Shown: in pieces, positions 46,448-57,853 of the stretch | Layout: each line of letters starts with the position of its first letter | How positions within the stretch are numbered: the first letter of the stretch is position 1 | Source: Cordia subcordata | Taxonomy: Eukaryota > Streptophyta > Magnoliopsida > Boraginales > Cordiaceae | DNA: 64,000 nucleotides | Assembly (NCBI GenBank): GCA_028554755.1 | Contig: JAPTOF010000001.1 | Coordinates: 198,501 to 262,500 of the forward strand | Direction of reading: 5' to 3' | Program-made: the position numbers and the translations under genes | Notes under the pieces: model-generated | The model's input: the letters and a program-made list of their open reading frames with translations, nothing else | Database searches by the model: none | Told to the model about the DNA's origin: nothing

Positions 46448-47902
46448 ATGTCAGAAAATAGTGATCAACAAGCTGTCGAAGCTGGACCAGTTTTAAGACA
46501 CTATTGTAAGGTGTGTAAGAGAGGATTTGGGTGTGCTGGAGCTCTAGGTGGCCACATGAGATCCCATGCCTCAGGAGGTCATCACCTTAACAGCTTTCAT
46601 CAGCAGCATGGGCATGGCGGTTATCACCTCATTAACAACAACAACAACAACAACTCGAGAGACAAGCCTGAAGGCAACAAGCATCCCTACTTCCTCCGTA
46701 ACAATACTAACAGGTTTACCAGCTACCGCGAAATTGAAGATCGAGGGAAATTTCTGATAGACGACGACGATGACGACGGCGACGATGAAAGGGTGTCATC
46801 AGAATTTGAAGATCATCATCATCAGCAGCAGCAGCAGCAAAGGAATAATTATAATATACGCCAAAGATCAAGAAATAACGATGATGGCGACGATGACGAT
46901 CAGGAGCAATACTACAATAATTGGCAGCTGGAAGCTTCAAGGGAAGAAGAAGATCTAGCAAATTGTTTGGTGATGTTGTCTAATAACAAATCCTTTGTTT
47001 TGTCGTCCGAGGTTAAGGAGGTAAAAAAGGCGAAACAAGTGGAGAAAGCTGGGATGTTCCAATGCAAAGCTTGTAAGAAGGTGTTCAATTCACACCAAGC
47101 ATTGGGGGGGCATAGAGCCAGTCACAAGAAGGTCAAAGGTTGTTATGCAGCCAGGTTCGATACCTCCACCAATAACTATGATGATAACCTAATTGAAGAC
47201 GATTTCAGCAACCGGCTGCAGCACCTCGGCCACAGCAGTGCGCCCCCGGATGCTTCCAGGCCTGATCATGTTATTAATATTACAAATCAAACCTCACAAA
47301 CTAACGCACTAGTGTCGTCGTCACGATCATCATCAAGGAAAGCAGGCAAGGCGCACGAATGCTCAATTTGCCATCGGGTGTTTTCGTCAGGGCAGGCCTT
47401 AGGTGGGCATAAAAGGTGCCATTGGCTAACCTCTAATTTACCAGCCGACAATAATGATTTCATACCAAACCACCTTCATGATCAATTTCATCATCATCAT
47501 CAACTCTACAAAAAGCCTATGTTTCAGAAGCCCGAATCTAATTTTGATCTCAATTTCCCCCCTGTATCTTCTCATGTCATCAGTATTAATAATATTGCAG
47601 CAGCAGCAGCACCCGAAACCAACCTGAGTATCCAGAATCGATTAAGTCTACAGCTGTGGAGCAACAGAGAAGATCATAGCAAGGATACACGAATTAGCTA
47701 CCAACAGCAGGACATTAACAATAGTAATGGCAGGCATGTTAATTCATTGCATGGGTTGAGCAGTGCTGATGATGATCAAGAACAATGTAAGATCAATTTA
47801 GTAAAACTGAGTGAACTCAAAGATGTGAATTTGGATGGAGGGTCTTCAGAGTGGTTGCAAATGGGAATTGCTCCAACCCCCGACATTACAGCTGCCCCAT
47901 GA
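46448..47902 (+). CDS. C2H2 zinc-finger protein, three plant-type fingers (484 aa)
   Basis: A nuclear C1-type plant zinc-finger protein of ZAT-like layout, probably a transcriptional regulator. Fingers lie at residues 20-40 (CKVCKRGFGCAGALGGHMRSH), 206-226 (CKACKKVFNSHQALGGHRASH) and 304-325 (CSICHRVFSSGQALGGHKRCH). The first has G in place of Q in the QALGGH DNA-contact motif. FDLNFPP at about 366-372 is an EAR-like (DLN) repression motif with F where L is usual. Low-complexity Asn, Asp, His and Gln runs lie between fingers 1 and 2 (residues 63-70, 105-110, 123-131). No intron. The ATG at 46448 is chosen; an in-frame TTG six bases upstream is not a start. Position next to a WAT1-like gene parallels recalled At4g16610-At4g16620. 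Confidence 0.92.
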   Translation: MSENSDQQAVEAGPVLRHYCKVCKRGFGCAGALGGHMRSHASGGHHLNSFHQQHGHGGYHLINNNNNNNSRDKPEGNKHPYFLRNNTNRFTSYREIEDRGKFLIDDDDDDGDDERVSSEFEDHHHQQQQQQRNNYNIRQRSRNNDDGDDDDQEQYYNNWQLEASREEEDLANCLVMLSNNKSFVLSSEVKEVKKAKQVEKAGMFQCKACKKVFNSHQALGGHRASHKKVKGCYAARFDTSTNNYDDNLIEDDFSNRLQHLGHSSAPPDASRPDHVINITNQTSQTNALVSSSRSSSRKAGKAHECSICHRVFSSGQALGGHKRCHWLTSNLPADNNDFIPNHLHDQFHHHHQLYKKPMFQKPESNFDLNFPPVSSHVISINNIAAAAAPETNLSIQNRLSLQLWSNREDHSKDTRISYQQQDINNSNGRHVNSLHGLSSADDDQEQCKINLVKLSELKDVNLDGGSSEWLQMGIAPTPDITAAP

Positions 47903-47933
47903 AGCACCACCACCTGGGCCACAGCACTCTCTC

Positions 47934-48035
47934 TCTCTATATACATATATATATATATACATACATATATATATATATACACATATATATATATACATAT
48001 ATATATATACATATATATATATACATACACATATC
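47934..48035 (+). repeat. (TA)n/(TACA)n microsatellite in the C2H2 3' UTR
   Basis: About 100 bp of ta and tatatacata units begin about 30 bp after the stop codon, after a short (CT)n run. Likely within the transcript and able to form long AU hairpins. Confidence 0.9.
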
Positions 48036-48447
48036 AAGTTAGTTCATTTTATATAGCTTTCTATGTATACAGTTTTTCAGTGGTTGTTATTATGATTTTT
48101 TTTTAAAAAAAAAATTATGTTGACAGCAATGTATAAAAAAACATACGAGGAGACTTTTGATCTCCACTTGGATTAAATACAACAATCAGAGTTCACATTC
48201 CAATTCTCGTAATAATTTATATATGTTTATGTTATGACATGTGTCATATGTCATAACACGTTTATATATATGCTGAAGGAAAGAAAGAAAAGAGAGAGGA
48301 AAAAAAAAGGAAGGAAAGAAAGAAAAGAGAGAAAAAAAAAAGGAAAGAAAGAAAGAAAATCTGTAAGTGATGAACAGTCCGAGTAACAAAGCTGCTTAAG
48401 CATTGTTCAGCAACAGTGTTTTAACTAGTGTTTAGTATTTAGTGTTT

Positions 48448-49174
48448 TGATTTGTTCAAACCACTATCTCCTCCTATTTTTGTTGTTTGGTAAAATAGTG
48501 TTTTAGATAGTGTTTTTGGTTGAAATAATGTTTGAAGTAGTGTTTCTGAAACGTTAATATTTTTAACGTTTCAGGTAGTAGATAGTGTTTCATTTTTTAT
48601 TTTGGCAATTTTACCCTCTCTTTATTATTTTTTGACAATTCTACCTACTATACAATCTCTTTCTACATTTTTATATTTTCTTTCACAAGTATAAATCTAA
48701 AATAACATAAAAAACAATCTTAAATCCTATCGATATCAAAATATACTAAAAAAGTGTAAGTCTTATTCATCCATTTATTATTTTTCTTGACAAAATAAAT
48801 CTTTAATCAATTAAAAAATATTTCTATAATAATAACATTTTTTGTAATATTAATAAAATTAATTTATCAAAAGTAATTTTATTATACTTTAATAATCAAA
48901 TGTTATTACAAGAAACATATATCTAATTATGAAATAAATTATCTCATTTCAATAATAGTAATAATAATTATATTTATCATAACATAATAATATAATACAA
49001 ATATATTTTTATGTCATGTTACATTCATTAACTAATCAAACAGTTAATTTTATTGAACACATTTTATTGAATCAACTAACCAAATAGTCATCCGTTAATA
49101 GCTAAAATATAATAGTTATCAATTACTCGAACTACTATTTACTACTTAAACAGCTAATTTTGCCAACAGGCTCT
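48448..49174. mobile_element. Possible DNA element flanked by TAGTGTTT
   Basis: The block is bounded by identical tagtgttt at 48440-48447 and 49175-49182. The right end, read in reverse, is agagcctgttggcaaaatta, and a related tgttgtttggtaaaatag occurs just inside the left end at about 48481. The interior is AT-rich and noncoding. The tagtgttt motif recurs locally, so the flank match could be chance. Confidence 0.35.
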
Positions 49175-50689
49175 TAGTGTTTTAGCAGCGGCTGATATGG
49201 TTGATGTGTGGTGACATGAAGAAAGAGAAGGAATGTTTTAAGATGACAATGAAGCGATAGAGATGGATATGGAACTAATTGTCGTAATCCTTGTTTTAGA
49301 CTTCTTCTTGCCACCGCAATTCATATATATAGAGAGAGAGGTCAAAGCTGATCAAGCCCAATGCCGGCCTACCCTACAAAATTAATTCGACCAGGTAGCT
49401 GATCCAAAGTATCACACACTATTCTTAATTGCGTCATCCTTAATTCTGTGTAGCAAATTTATTAACAACGAGCATGAGTTTAAATTCCTTAATTAACAAT
49501 GCAACAATATATATATATATATGTGTATATATATTCTAGATTCATCAAGAGGTCAAAGAATAAAGTCATATATCAACTTGGTAACATACTAGCTAATTAC
49601 ACGTAAGCTAACAAATCGTCTATATATAGTCTGATAATAAGCTGGTCTCTCATGATTATGCTTAATCTCAGTCGTCGTCTTGGGCTTGTCGTTTAATCTG
49701 GGAGAGATAATTTAAGATAGCTAGCGAGTCATTTTGTCAAGAAATTTAATAGTAAATGCTGTTACGTTAATGATTAAAAAACTTAAATGTAATCAGCTAT
49801 CAATAGACGATATATATACATATATAAAAGCAAGTGTGAATATATAGAATCAAGTATATATACATTTCTGATATCAAGTAGTGGTAATTAAATGGAAGGT
49901 GGGACTGCAAGAAGCAAGAATAAGAGCCTGCAGCCTGTGTATGACTTCAAAATTTATGACGCCATGTGATTAAGATCTCAAAAGTAATAATAATTGCAAT
50001 CATATCAATTAATAATTTGACAAACAATTATCTAGTTATACACAGCGTAAGTGCGTAATAGCTGGGCTAGTGCTTCACCTGTGTGTTAATTCCATTAATG
50101 CTCCCAGTACTGTTGCTGCCCATGGCTAGTGTAGCTACTTGTTTTCACCTCTTCAAATTCACCAAATTATACTTTGGAGAATTATATAACCAGCCCCGAC
50201 AACGATAACGTGTCCCCTATCCTTTTCTTTAATTAATTTCGTTCTTTTACTTTTTAATTTTGAATAGTTCATGTGTTTCATGTTATTTCCTTTGTTCTAC
50301 TTTTGTATAATAAAAAGTTGGTTAAAATGCACCCGACCCCCTTATAATTTACCAAAAGTACATCAAAGCTCCTGAGGTCTCAAAAGTCACTCAAAACCTA
50401 TGGTCCATTAAAGTAAACCAGACCCCCACCCCCCTCCCCCTACCATTAAAAACACAGTTATCTTTAACCATATTTTTTTTTTGGTCCAAATTATTTATGT
50501 TTGTTCAAAACTATCCAAACTATCCTTTTTTCTTTTTTTTTTAACAAAAAAAATACTGATAAAAGGTTTTGAACCCTCATCTTCAAATCAAAATAGCAAA
50601 TATTTTAACCAACTAAGTTATAATTATGCTTTAACGCATTACTATAAAATAAATATATCACATACTTTATTAACTAAAAAGAATACGAC

Positions 50690-51120
50690 ATATGCAAATG
50701 GAGATTGAGGACTTGACTATGAAGTTTGATGTGGAATCTATCTTTAAGAATGTCCCAAACACAATTAGAATCTTAATCAAGCTGGATGAGGAAAGTGCTA
50801 AGGATTTATCTTAAAAGTATAGATCTTGAAAAGGAAGATTATGAATTGCTTTCATAGTTAGGTCATTGCGTGCTTGAGGGTTTAATAGTTGATGAGCTGG
50901 GTATGTTATTTATCCTCTTGAGAACGCAATAATTCTTGTAGCTTCTTTGACTGCCATGTCTTCTAATTCAATTATGGATTTTATCACTGAAGAGGGTAAG
51001 GGCAAGGGCAAGGTAAGGGGAGGAAAAGATCAGATAACGGTAAAGAGAAGAAAAGATCGAAATCAAATTGGTGATTATGTATTCCTTCATTCCAGCTCAC
51101 TTTCAATTCATGGAGAATAA
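50690..51120 (+). pseudogene. Unrecognised decayed coding fragment inside the TIR element
   Basis: Consecutive frames broken by stops give protein-like text: a first piece near 50695-50813 (IEDLTMKFDVESIFKNVPN), then a Lys/Gly-rich piece near 50960-51065 (ITEEGKGKGK). I do not recognise a family. It could be a captured host fragment or transposon remnant. Confidence 0.3.
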
Positions 51121-51232
51121 GGGATTGATTACATTATTCAGTAATTTGAAGCGTTTCAGGTCTACTTAAGAAGAAGAAAGGATCTTATTATAAATATATT
51201 TATTTTATGGAATAGTTTAAGACATAAATTGT

Positions 51233-52696
51233 TGATAAGTTTTAAATAAGCCTTTAATTCATAGTTTATTGTGCTTAATTGTAGAATTGGATATTCCTTA
51301 ATTGATGTTTTATATGTGTTTTTGCATGCTTATGCTTGAAAAAAGGAGGTAGATGCATTATACATGGATTCAAAAGCTTTATGGATGCGTTTGTAGCTGA
51401 TAAAGTTGACTCTGTCACCTTAGAAAATACTATCCAATTTCTATGCGGGAGTGACCAAGCTTTAACCGAGATGGAAAATATTTTTGCAGCACTTATGGAA
51501 AGGATTTACATTGAAGACTTATCATATTTTGGAAAGGAAGGAAATTAATTCTAGAAGATTTTTGTTAAGGACTTTTACTTTTTTATTTTGCTTAGCTTTA
51601 AAGAGTTTCCTTATTCAAGAAGGACTCTAGTTAGAAATTTTTTCTATATATTTTACTACATATGATTTAAAAGGATATCTAGACTTATTTCAGAAATTTC
51701 CAACATATTTTTATTACCATGTCCATAAAGTTCTAAATTTCTTTCTAGCCAAGGGTTAATCCAGATTTTGGTTTTTCAATTCCATGAGATCTAATTATTT
51801 TTCTCCTTTCACTATTATTTTGTTATTTTTGTGTTTACTGTTTTAAAAATTGATATTGTCTCATGATTATTTAATTAGGGCCTGATTATTCAGTTGTATG
51901 ATGATATGTAGCTAGATAAATTAATTAAATTAATCTAAAAATAGTGGTAACCAAGTCTCTTGTGTAAACACATAATTTAATTGACTTTTGTGTAAACACA
52001 TAATTTAACTGAGCGATTATCGAGAGATAATCGACTTTTTGAACAGGTTTTTTTTAGAACCTAGTGCTACCATTAGATCGACCCTGCGGGCGTCTCCAGG
52101 GTTAAACCATCTAATAGGTAAGACGATAGGGGGAAAAAATCGTGAAGGGTTTAAACCGTTATCAATACTGTAAGAAAGATGAGTTTATTAGGTTAAGCCA
52201 ATAGCCATAACTGATTTGTCAAAAGAAGTGGAAGTTATCTTTGCATTTAGGATCGGAATTGTAGACCAAAATTGAGATTAAACCCAAGGCTAGGCTTAGT
52301 TTCCATTATTTTTTTTGTTCATACTAATCCATCATTTAATTAAGTTTAGATTGCATCTTTAGCTTTAATTTTATTATTATTTACGTATTTTTATTTTTCT
52401 ACCTAGTTACATATCCACGCTAAATAGTCCAGTGTACTAAACAGTTTTACTTATTTTGCCTTTTCGTATTAAAAACCCCTCTTCTTTGATTGTGACTTAA
52501 TTAAGATATGCTAATAATTAATTTATTTGGCGTAATTAGCATATCTTAATTTTCCAATCCCCGTAGATTCGACCATTTTCTTACCACATACTCAAACTAA
52601 ATTCACAAGGTAAGAAATAGGAATTTTATTTTTGGTGGTTTCTATTTGCGAGGTAAGAAATTGGAATTTTATTTTTGCTAGTTTTGACGCCCATCA
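51233..52696 (+). repeat. Gypsy-like solo LTR with target duplication
   Basis: The 1,464-bp block starts TGATAAGTTTTAAATAAGCC and ends GACGCCCATCA, with the edge pattern of plant Ty3/gypsy LTRs (near the end cccgtagattcgacca and a repeated gtaagaaat-ggaatttta). It is flanked by attgt (51228-51232) and gttgt (52697-52701), a 5-bp duplication with one mismatch. No internal retrotransposon sequence adjoins it, so it is probably a recombination-derived solo LTR. It lies just inside the right TIR of the host element. The 70-codon frame at 51336-51548 is inside it. Confidence 0.65.
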
Positions 52697-53286
52697 GTTG
52701 TTTATAGTGTTGTTGGTTAGAATGTTATTTTAATTTGAGGTTGAGGATTAAAATATTTTTAGTAGCATTTTTTTTTTATAAAAGAGAGGAGTAGTTTGGG
52801 TAATTTTGAACCAAAAACATAATTTGTACATACAAAAACAAATTTATGGTTAAAGATAACGGTTTTTTAACGGTAGAAGGAATTTGTCAAAAAATTCCAT
52901 AGATGATAAACCCTAAGAGACGAAATAAATATATTAATGAATAATTTCTGAAAAAGGTGACAATGAAAGTTTTCATCTCTATATATATAAGCTAGGAATC
53001 CAAAATTAAATAGAAAATTAAAACTAAATAGCAATTCAAAACTGAATAGGAAATTAAAACTAAATAGGATTTAATTCTACTAATCCTTTTCATATAAAAA
53101 TAGATAATAAGTTAATCTTAATATAACTAGAACTTAATAACAAAAAATAAATCTTAAATCTCAATCAATTTTAATTATTAATTAAATAATAAAATTTTGA
53201 ACTGCATCATAGAATATATGTATATAGAATATATGTATATATGTGTGTGTAAATGTAAAGACTAGTTGAATTAAAAGACTATCCAG

Positions 53287-53523
53287 ATGGTGCGCGAATC
53301 CATAGACACAACCATTTGCACACTTTGCATAATCTGCAGGAGGGATAGATGCTTGCTACTTCAAACAGGCCCTGAAGCTGCAAAGCTAGCTAGTTGGCAG
53401 GCAGTAGCAGCTGCCGTCTGGAATCTTCAGATCTCTGAAAAAGTTTGCCACACACATTCTATGCATGAATCCATGCATGTGTGTGTTGAAATAGTTGAGA
53501 CACATCAATTTGACACTTCTTAG
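53287..53523 (+). other. Unrecognised 78-codon frame
   Basis: A short frame starting ATG at 53287, less AT-rich than its surroundings, with Cys-rich TICTLCIICRRDRC and Ala-rich ASWQAVAAAVWNL text. I recognise no family. Start context, promoter and splicing are undefined. It could be a chance ORF, a microprotein or an old transposon scrap. Confidence 0.15.
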
Positions 53524-53727
53524 TAGTTAACCCACATTCATATATTATCCAACTAGAATTTGCCACTATCACTTTTCTACCCCGTCCCAAGCTAGTTAAC
53601 TTAATTCTATTAATTGTATCGAGTACTTTTTAGGTCCGTGTTACGTTACTACTTAAAACTCCATGACTACTTAATATTTAAATCTTTATAGTCCACACAT
53701 ATATCCAGTATCCAGCCACGGGTTGAG

Positions 53728-53765
<38 letters not shown>

Positions 53766-54761
53766 CAATAATGAATGGACAATGTAGAACGAGAGTAGCT
53801 GCATCCAAGCTCAAAATCACTAAGAAAATGGTGTACAAACTTTTTGTCTTGCACCCACTCCTTTTTGCTTCTCTGTCTATACACCAGAGAGAGAAATTAA
53901 AACCCATGTACATTGTGACCAAAGGGAAGGCAAACGTTGTTTCCAAATTAACATGCATCGTTTAAAAACTTGAACTTATTTTACTTAATTAATATAGTAG
54001 AAAAGTCCCAATCAGAAAAGAAATTTCAAATTTAAATCTCATTACTGTATATGGGCCATTATTATCTATTTTACGTGTATTGGACATGAGAAGGACACAA
54101 ATATTCTCACCTCTACAAGCATACATAACTCAAAAATCTTGTTTACGTGTGTATATATATATACATACATACATACATACATATATGTATACATATAAAG
54201 ATCAATATTGAAAACATTAAACTAATTCATGATGCACAAACTAAGAGTTGCTTATAAATAAATAAAAAGTGACAAAAGTTGTATTTCACAAAGAAATAAC
54301 GAAGTGTGAGGAGCATAGTGATTGGGGAAACGGCAGATTTTGGAGGTTATGCCCAGAAGTTAGAGAGAAGGGGGCCCGAAAAATAAAACAAGAAGGGAAA
54401 AGAGGTAATGGATGTAAAGGGAGAGGACAATACGGAAATGGCAAGATTTGCATGTTACTTGTCCCACTTTATCCTCCCATTCCCACGCTTTTTATAACTT
54501 CTCTATAGCTTCCTATGTTGTCTTTCCTATGAAATAATCAAATCATGGTTTCTCAACATTTTATAATTACTATACATTCCATATATATATATATATATAT
54601 AAAACTGAAAAATCACATCTTTGGTTAGTGTGTGTTGGCCCTTTTTTTTTTTTTTTAAAATTAATTTGCTTAGACGAATGCTTGTCACCTACTCAATCCT
54701 CAACTTCAACAGCTCAACTCCCCACTGTCCACTACTAGCTGGTAGTACTATTCACCCTCAA

Positions 54762-54787
54762 GCTTATATATATATATATATATAGCA
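54762..54787 (+). promoter_or_regulatory. TATA region of the second C2H2 gene
   Basis: A (TA)n tract starts about 55 bp upstream of the ATG at 54819. If it serves as TATA box, the leader would be only some 10-30 nt. The exact start is unknown. Confidence 0.4.
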
Positions 54788-54818
54788 AGGGTTAAATTAA
54801 AGCTTTGATCTTCGGCTT

Positions 54819-55871
54819 ATGGAGAAGCATCAGTGCAAGCTCTGTTTCAAGACTTTCATGAATGGTAAAGCTTTAGGGGGTCACATGAGCAAATCACACT
54901 TTACTAACTTGCCATTGCCTCCTAAGACACCAAAAAAGCTGCAAGAAGAGAAGGCTGAGCCACCACTCGTTGACCTCCCTGACTTAACTTCATCTAAATT
55001 TTCTAATTCTGAGGGCAAAGAAAGTGAAGTGGAATGTCTGGGTTCAGGGAACAAAAAGTTCAAGGCTAAGGATCATATTGAGTTGTTGGATGCTGGGTCG
55101 GTTATGCAAGCCGATAGAGAAAGTGAGATTGAGTCAACCAGGAAGCCAACTCGGAGTAGATCCAAGAGAGCTAAAACAATGGCTGTAGAGGATGATCAAG
55201 AAATGTTGAAAAAGGATTTATTGGTAGAACCCAACTCAGCTGCTGCGTCGTTAATCGAGTTGGAAATGGTTAGTTCAGTGACTGGCGCTGCTGCTGCTGC
55301 TGCTTCTGCTTCTAACGACATTAAAGATGTCGCTCTGTCTCTTTTGATGCTTTCAAGGGATTCTTGGAGGTCTGCAGCTGATGACTCGGTTGAGTTGAAA
55401 CTGAGTCAGAAATCTCGGGGGAAACATCGTTGTGGGACGTGTAACAAAGCGTTTAAATCATCCCAAGCATTGGGTAGCCACAGAATCATTCATGAAAAAG
55501 TGATCAAGTTGAAATGGTCTGCAGATAATGCAGTAGTGAAACCCAGAAATGTTGGTAATGTTAGTACTCATCTGCATGAATGCCCATTTTGTGGTAAAGT
55601 GTTCAGATCAGGCCAAGCCCTTGGTGGGCACAAAAGATCACACTTTCTAGGCACATCAACAACTGCTGCTTCAAGCTCATCAAGAATTGGTGATAGTTTG
55701 GTGGACTCATGTTCTGCCAAATTTCAGGGCGCTCCTGTCATATTAGATCTTAACTTGCCAGCTCCGGTGGATGATGATGATGACGACCACCTTATAAGCC
55801 AACACCAACTCTCTGCTGTTTCAGATGATGCTGATTTTATCAGCAACCCTGTCAAGCATTTACAACCTTAA
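54819..55871 (+). CDS. C2H2 zinc-finger protein, ZAT4/ZAT9-like (350 aa)
   Basis: A nuclear C1-type zinc-finger repressor candidate. Fingers lie at residues 6-27 (CKLCFKTFMNGKALGGHMSKSH), 205-225 (CGTCNKAFKSSQALGSHRIIH) and 255-275 (CPFCGKVFRSGQALGGHKRSH). Finger 1 has KALGGH and a four-residue His spacing; finger 2 has QALGSH, a G-to-S change in the contact helix. A basic stretch TRSRSKRAKT at 111-120 is a likely nuclear signal. LDLNLP at 309-314 is a canonical EAR motif that would recruit TOPLESS-type corepressors. Poly-Ala and poly-Asp runs are at about 157-162 and 318-323. No intron, as is usual in ZAT genes. Same strand as the other three-finger gene 7 kb upstream, but the sequences differ outside the fingers, so recent tandem duplication is unlikely. 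Confidence 0.93.
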   Translation: MEKHQCKLCFKTFMNGKALGGHMSKSHFTNLPLPPKTPKKLQEEKAEPPLVDLPDLTSSKFSNSEGKESEVECLGSGNKKFKAKDHIELLDAGSVMQADRESEIESTRKPTRSRSKRAKTMAVEDDQEMLKKDLLVEPNSAAASLIELEMVSSVTGAAAAAASASNDIKDVALSLLMLSRDSWRSAADDSVELKLSQKSRGKHRCGTCNKAFKSSQALGSHRIIHEKVIKLKWSADNAVVKPRNVGNVSTHLHECPFCGKVFRSGQALGGHKRSHFLGTSTTAASSSSRIGDSLVDSCSAKFQGAPVILDLNLPAPVDDDDDDHLISQHQLSAVSDDADFISNPVKHLQP

Positions 55872-55993
55872 ATTAGATCTGTTCAAAACTAACAACAATG
55901 TTAAAACTACTACTGCTGCTGCTATTATATATTGCTTTCATTTTCAATGTTTCTTGTTGATTAATTAGTTGGTTAATATTCAATTTTTGTGAT

Positions 55994-56028
<35 letters not shown>

Positions 56029-57853
56029 CCATTTTATCTTTTTAGGATCTAAGTCAACTTCTTTATCCCTACTTACGTCCAACTAATATAAGGTAATAGT
56101 GTACTGGTTACTAACAATTAATTGCTGAAACAACTAATAGTCTGACAGATTAGCAGAGGAGCATTACAATAATCACATTTTTGTTGAAATAAATGTGAGT
56201 TGTGTATTTAGTAGCTACTGTTGTCCGGCAAGCAAGAAATTTTGGTCCTGTAAATTCCGATGTGTTCACTTCCTTTACCTCGTTGGCTGCTTCTGTTCTT
56301 GTTTCCAGCTGTTTTTACCCCTGTTGATCTGTCTTTACGATAATGAATAAAAAAATCTCATTTTAAATAAAATCAGGTTACATGTATATCAAAAACGGAA
56401 ACTTTCATAATACAATTCATTTGTTTGTTATAAATTTGAAGGATTCTTGAAGTCTCCATTGCTTCCATCTCTCTTTTGTCATTGCATCTATGGCTTTGTC
56501 TGCTAGATGCATACAAAGTTGTTGGAGTTTGCCTACGTGTTAATGAATAATATTAATGAACAATGACCGCAGTAACTCGTGTAGTGTGCTCTAATTGTTC
56601 TTTTCTTCACTAACTAATGTAGCCTTATTACTTAATATATTTGCTTAGCTTGGGGTTAGATGAGTAGATTCTAGCCTAGGTTGGGTTAGTAGATTATTAT
56701 GCTTACAACTTCGCATAGCCTACCGACTAGAATTCTAGTCTATACTTGCATTAAAACGTAAAATTATTTTCAAAATTTAAAAGATATACAAAATTGATTT
56801 GCAAAATTTAGCGTATGCTAATTTCTTGGAGTTTACAACATTGATAACATATTCACAATTTTTGATTTTGTTGGTAAACATCTTCTGAAATGATGATTAC
56901 CTAGCATTGTCACCTCCTTCGGGAGGAAAAGAAAAAAGGTCTCGTAAATCTTCTAACTCACCTTGCAATTGCAATATAAATATTTTTTTTTTCATAAATA
57001 AATTGAAATTTTTTTAGAATATTAATATGAGCACAAAATAAAATAGATCTTGTAACCCTATGACAAGAGTACAATTTCATCATTAAAAAAAAAAGAAGAA
57101 GCAATTTATCCCAATCAAAGATGGCATCTAATATGCTAAATGATGAGCATGGCATCACGCCATAATGCAACTATAAATATGTGGAAAAATGATATTTGTT
57201 TGAAATTTTTATAAATTTGATATTTAATAGCCGCAAAATAACCGTAAATTTTATCCACTCACTAAATAATAGCAGTAAAAAGTGAAAAAAAGTGTAAAGA
57301 GCAATAGACCATTATTTATTATTACACACCAAATCTAAACAAAATAAGAAATTTAATGAAATGTAGAAACAGAAAAGAGAACAATTAAGAAAACACAAGC
57401 ATAGTTGGTGGGTTGTTGAGACCGAAATCGAGGGGTTGTCTTCTTTCCACTCTCTCTCTCTCTCTCTTTCTCCCCGCACAAATATAAGCTATAGATACAT
57501 GTATCCTTGATTAGCCTTGCAAATTTCATGCACCGATCTGTAAGTTAATTAGTATTCATGGTTATACGTTTTGCGCTTTATTTCAGATTGATGCATTGAA
57601 TTGAAGCAAAAACTTTGCAAGTCTGTGAGTTTTTTCTTTTTCTTTTTTGGCTAATTTAATGTTTATGAAATTGAGGTGATATGAAAAACCCAGGATCTTA
57701 TTTTCATTTGTATTGGATTAATTTAGGGTATTTTGCGGCTGGATCTGGGCATAATTAGCTCGACTTGTTGGGGTTGTCATTTATATTTTGAGGAATTTAG
57801 TGGGTGGAAAGTGATTATTTGATAAATTGGTTAGGGTTAGGGGTTGAATACAG
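55872..57853. other. Intergenic region before the SEC16-like gene
   Basis: No gene seen. It contains the C2H2 3' flank, a (TA)n run at 55999-56024, and the SEC16 promoter and leader. A (CT)n tract lies at about 57451-57470. A donor-like ctg|taagtta near 57539 and an acceptor-like tacag directly before the ATG at 57854 would allow a 5'-UTR intron. Confidence 0.5.

Larger units (their letters stand above)
50320..52925. mobile_element. Noncoding TIR transposon carrying a nested solo LTR
   Basis: The arms 50441-50628 and about 52703-52875 are inverted copies: the reverse complement of the left reads atggttaaagataactg, agtttggatagttttgaac and gttggttaaaatatt; the right reads atggttaaagataacgg, agtttgggtaattttgaac and gttggttagaatgtt. 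The outer ends extend with weaker match. Without the LTR inside, the element would be about 1.1 kb. Long TIRs suggest a Mutator-like or similar nonautonomous element. Confidence 0.65.
47903..54818. other. Large intergenic region between the two C2H2 genes
   Basis: No intact gene was found. It holds a purine-rich (GAAA)n block at about 48275-48358, a possible DNA element at 48448-49174, ordinary AT-rich spacer at 49200-50320, a TIR element with a nested solo LTR at 50320-52925, an unexplained 78-codon frame at 53287-53523, and (TA)n runs near 49507, 53730-53762, 54155-54190 and 54581-54602. Confidence 0.55.

Noticed and set aside
47776..48056. Several frames of Tyr/Ile/His repeats downstream of the first C2H2 gene
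   Set aside because: They are translations of the (TA)n microsatellite and have no coding meaning.
51336..51548. 70-codon frame as a captured host gene
   Set aside because: It lies inside the inferred solo LTR (51233-52696), and LTRs commonly contain short chance frames. Not recognised as any domain.
53360..53440. miR167-like string (ctgaagctgc) near 53370
   Set aside because: Only about ten bases match the start of miR167. There is no complementary star arm nearby.
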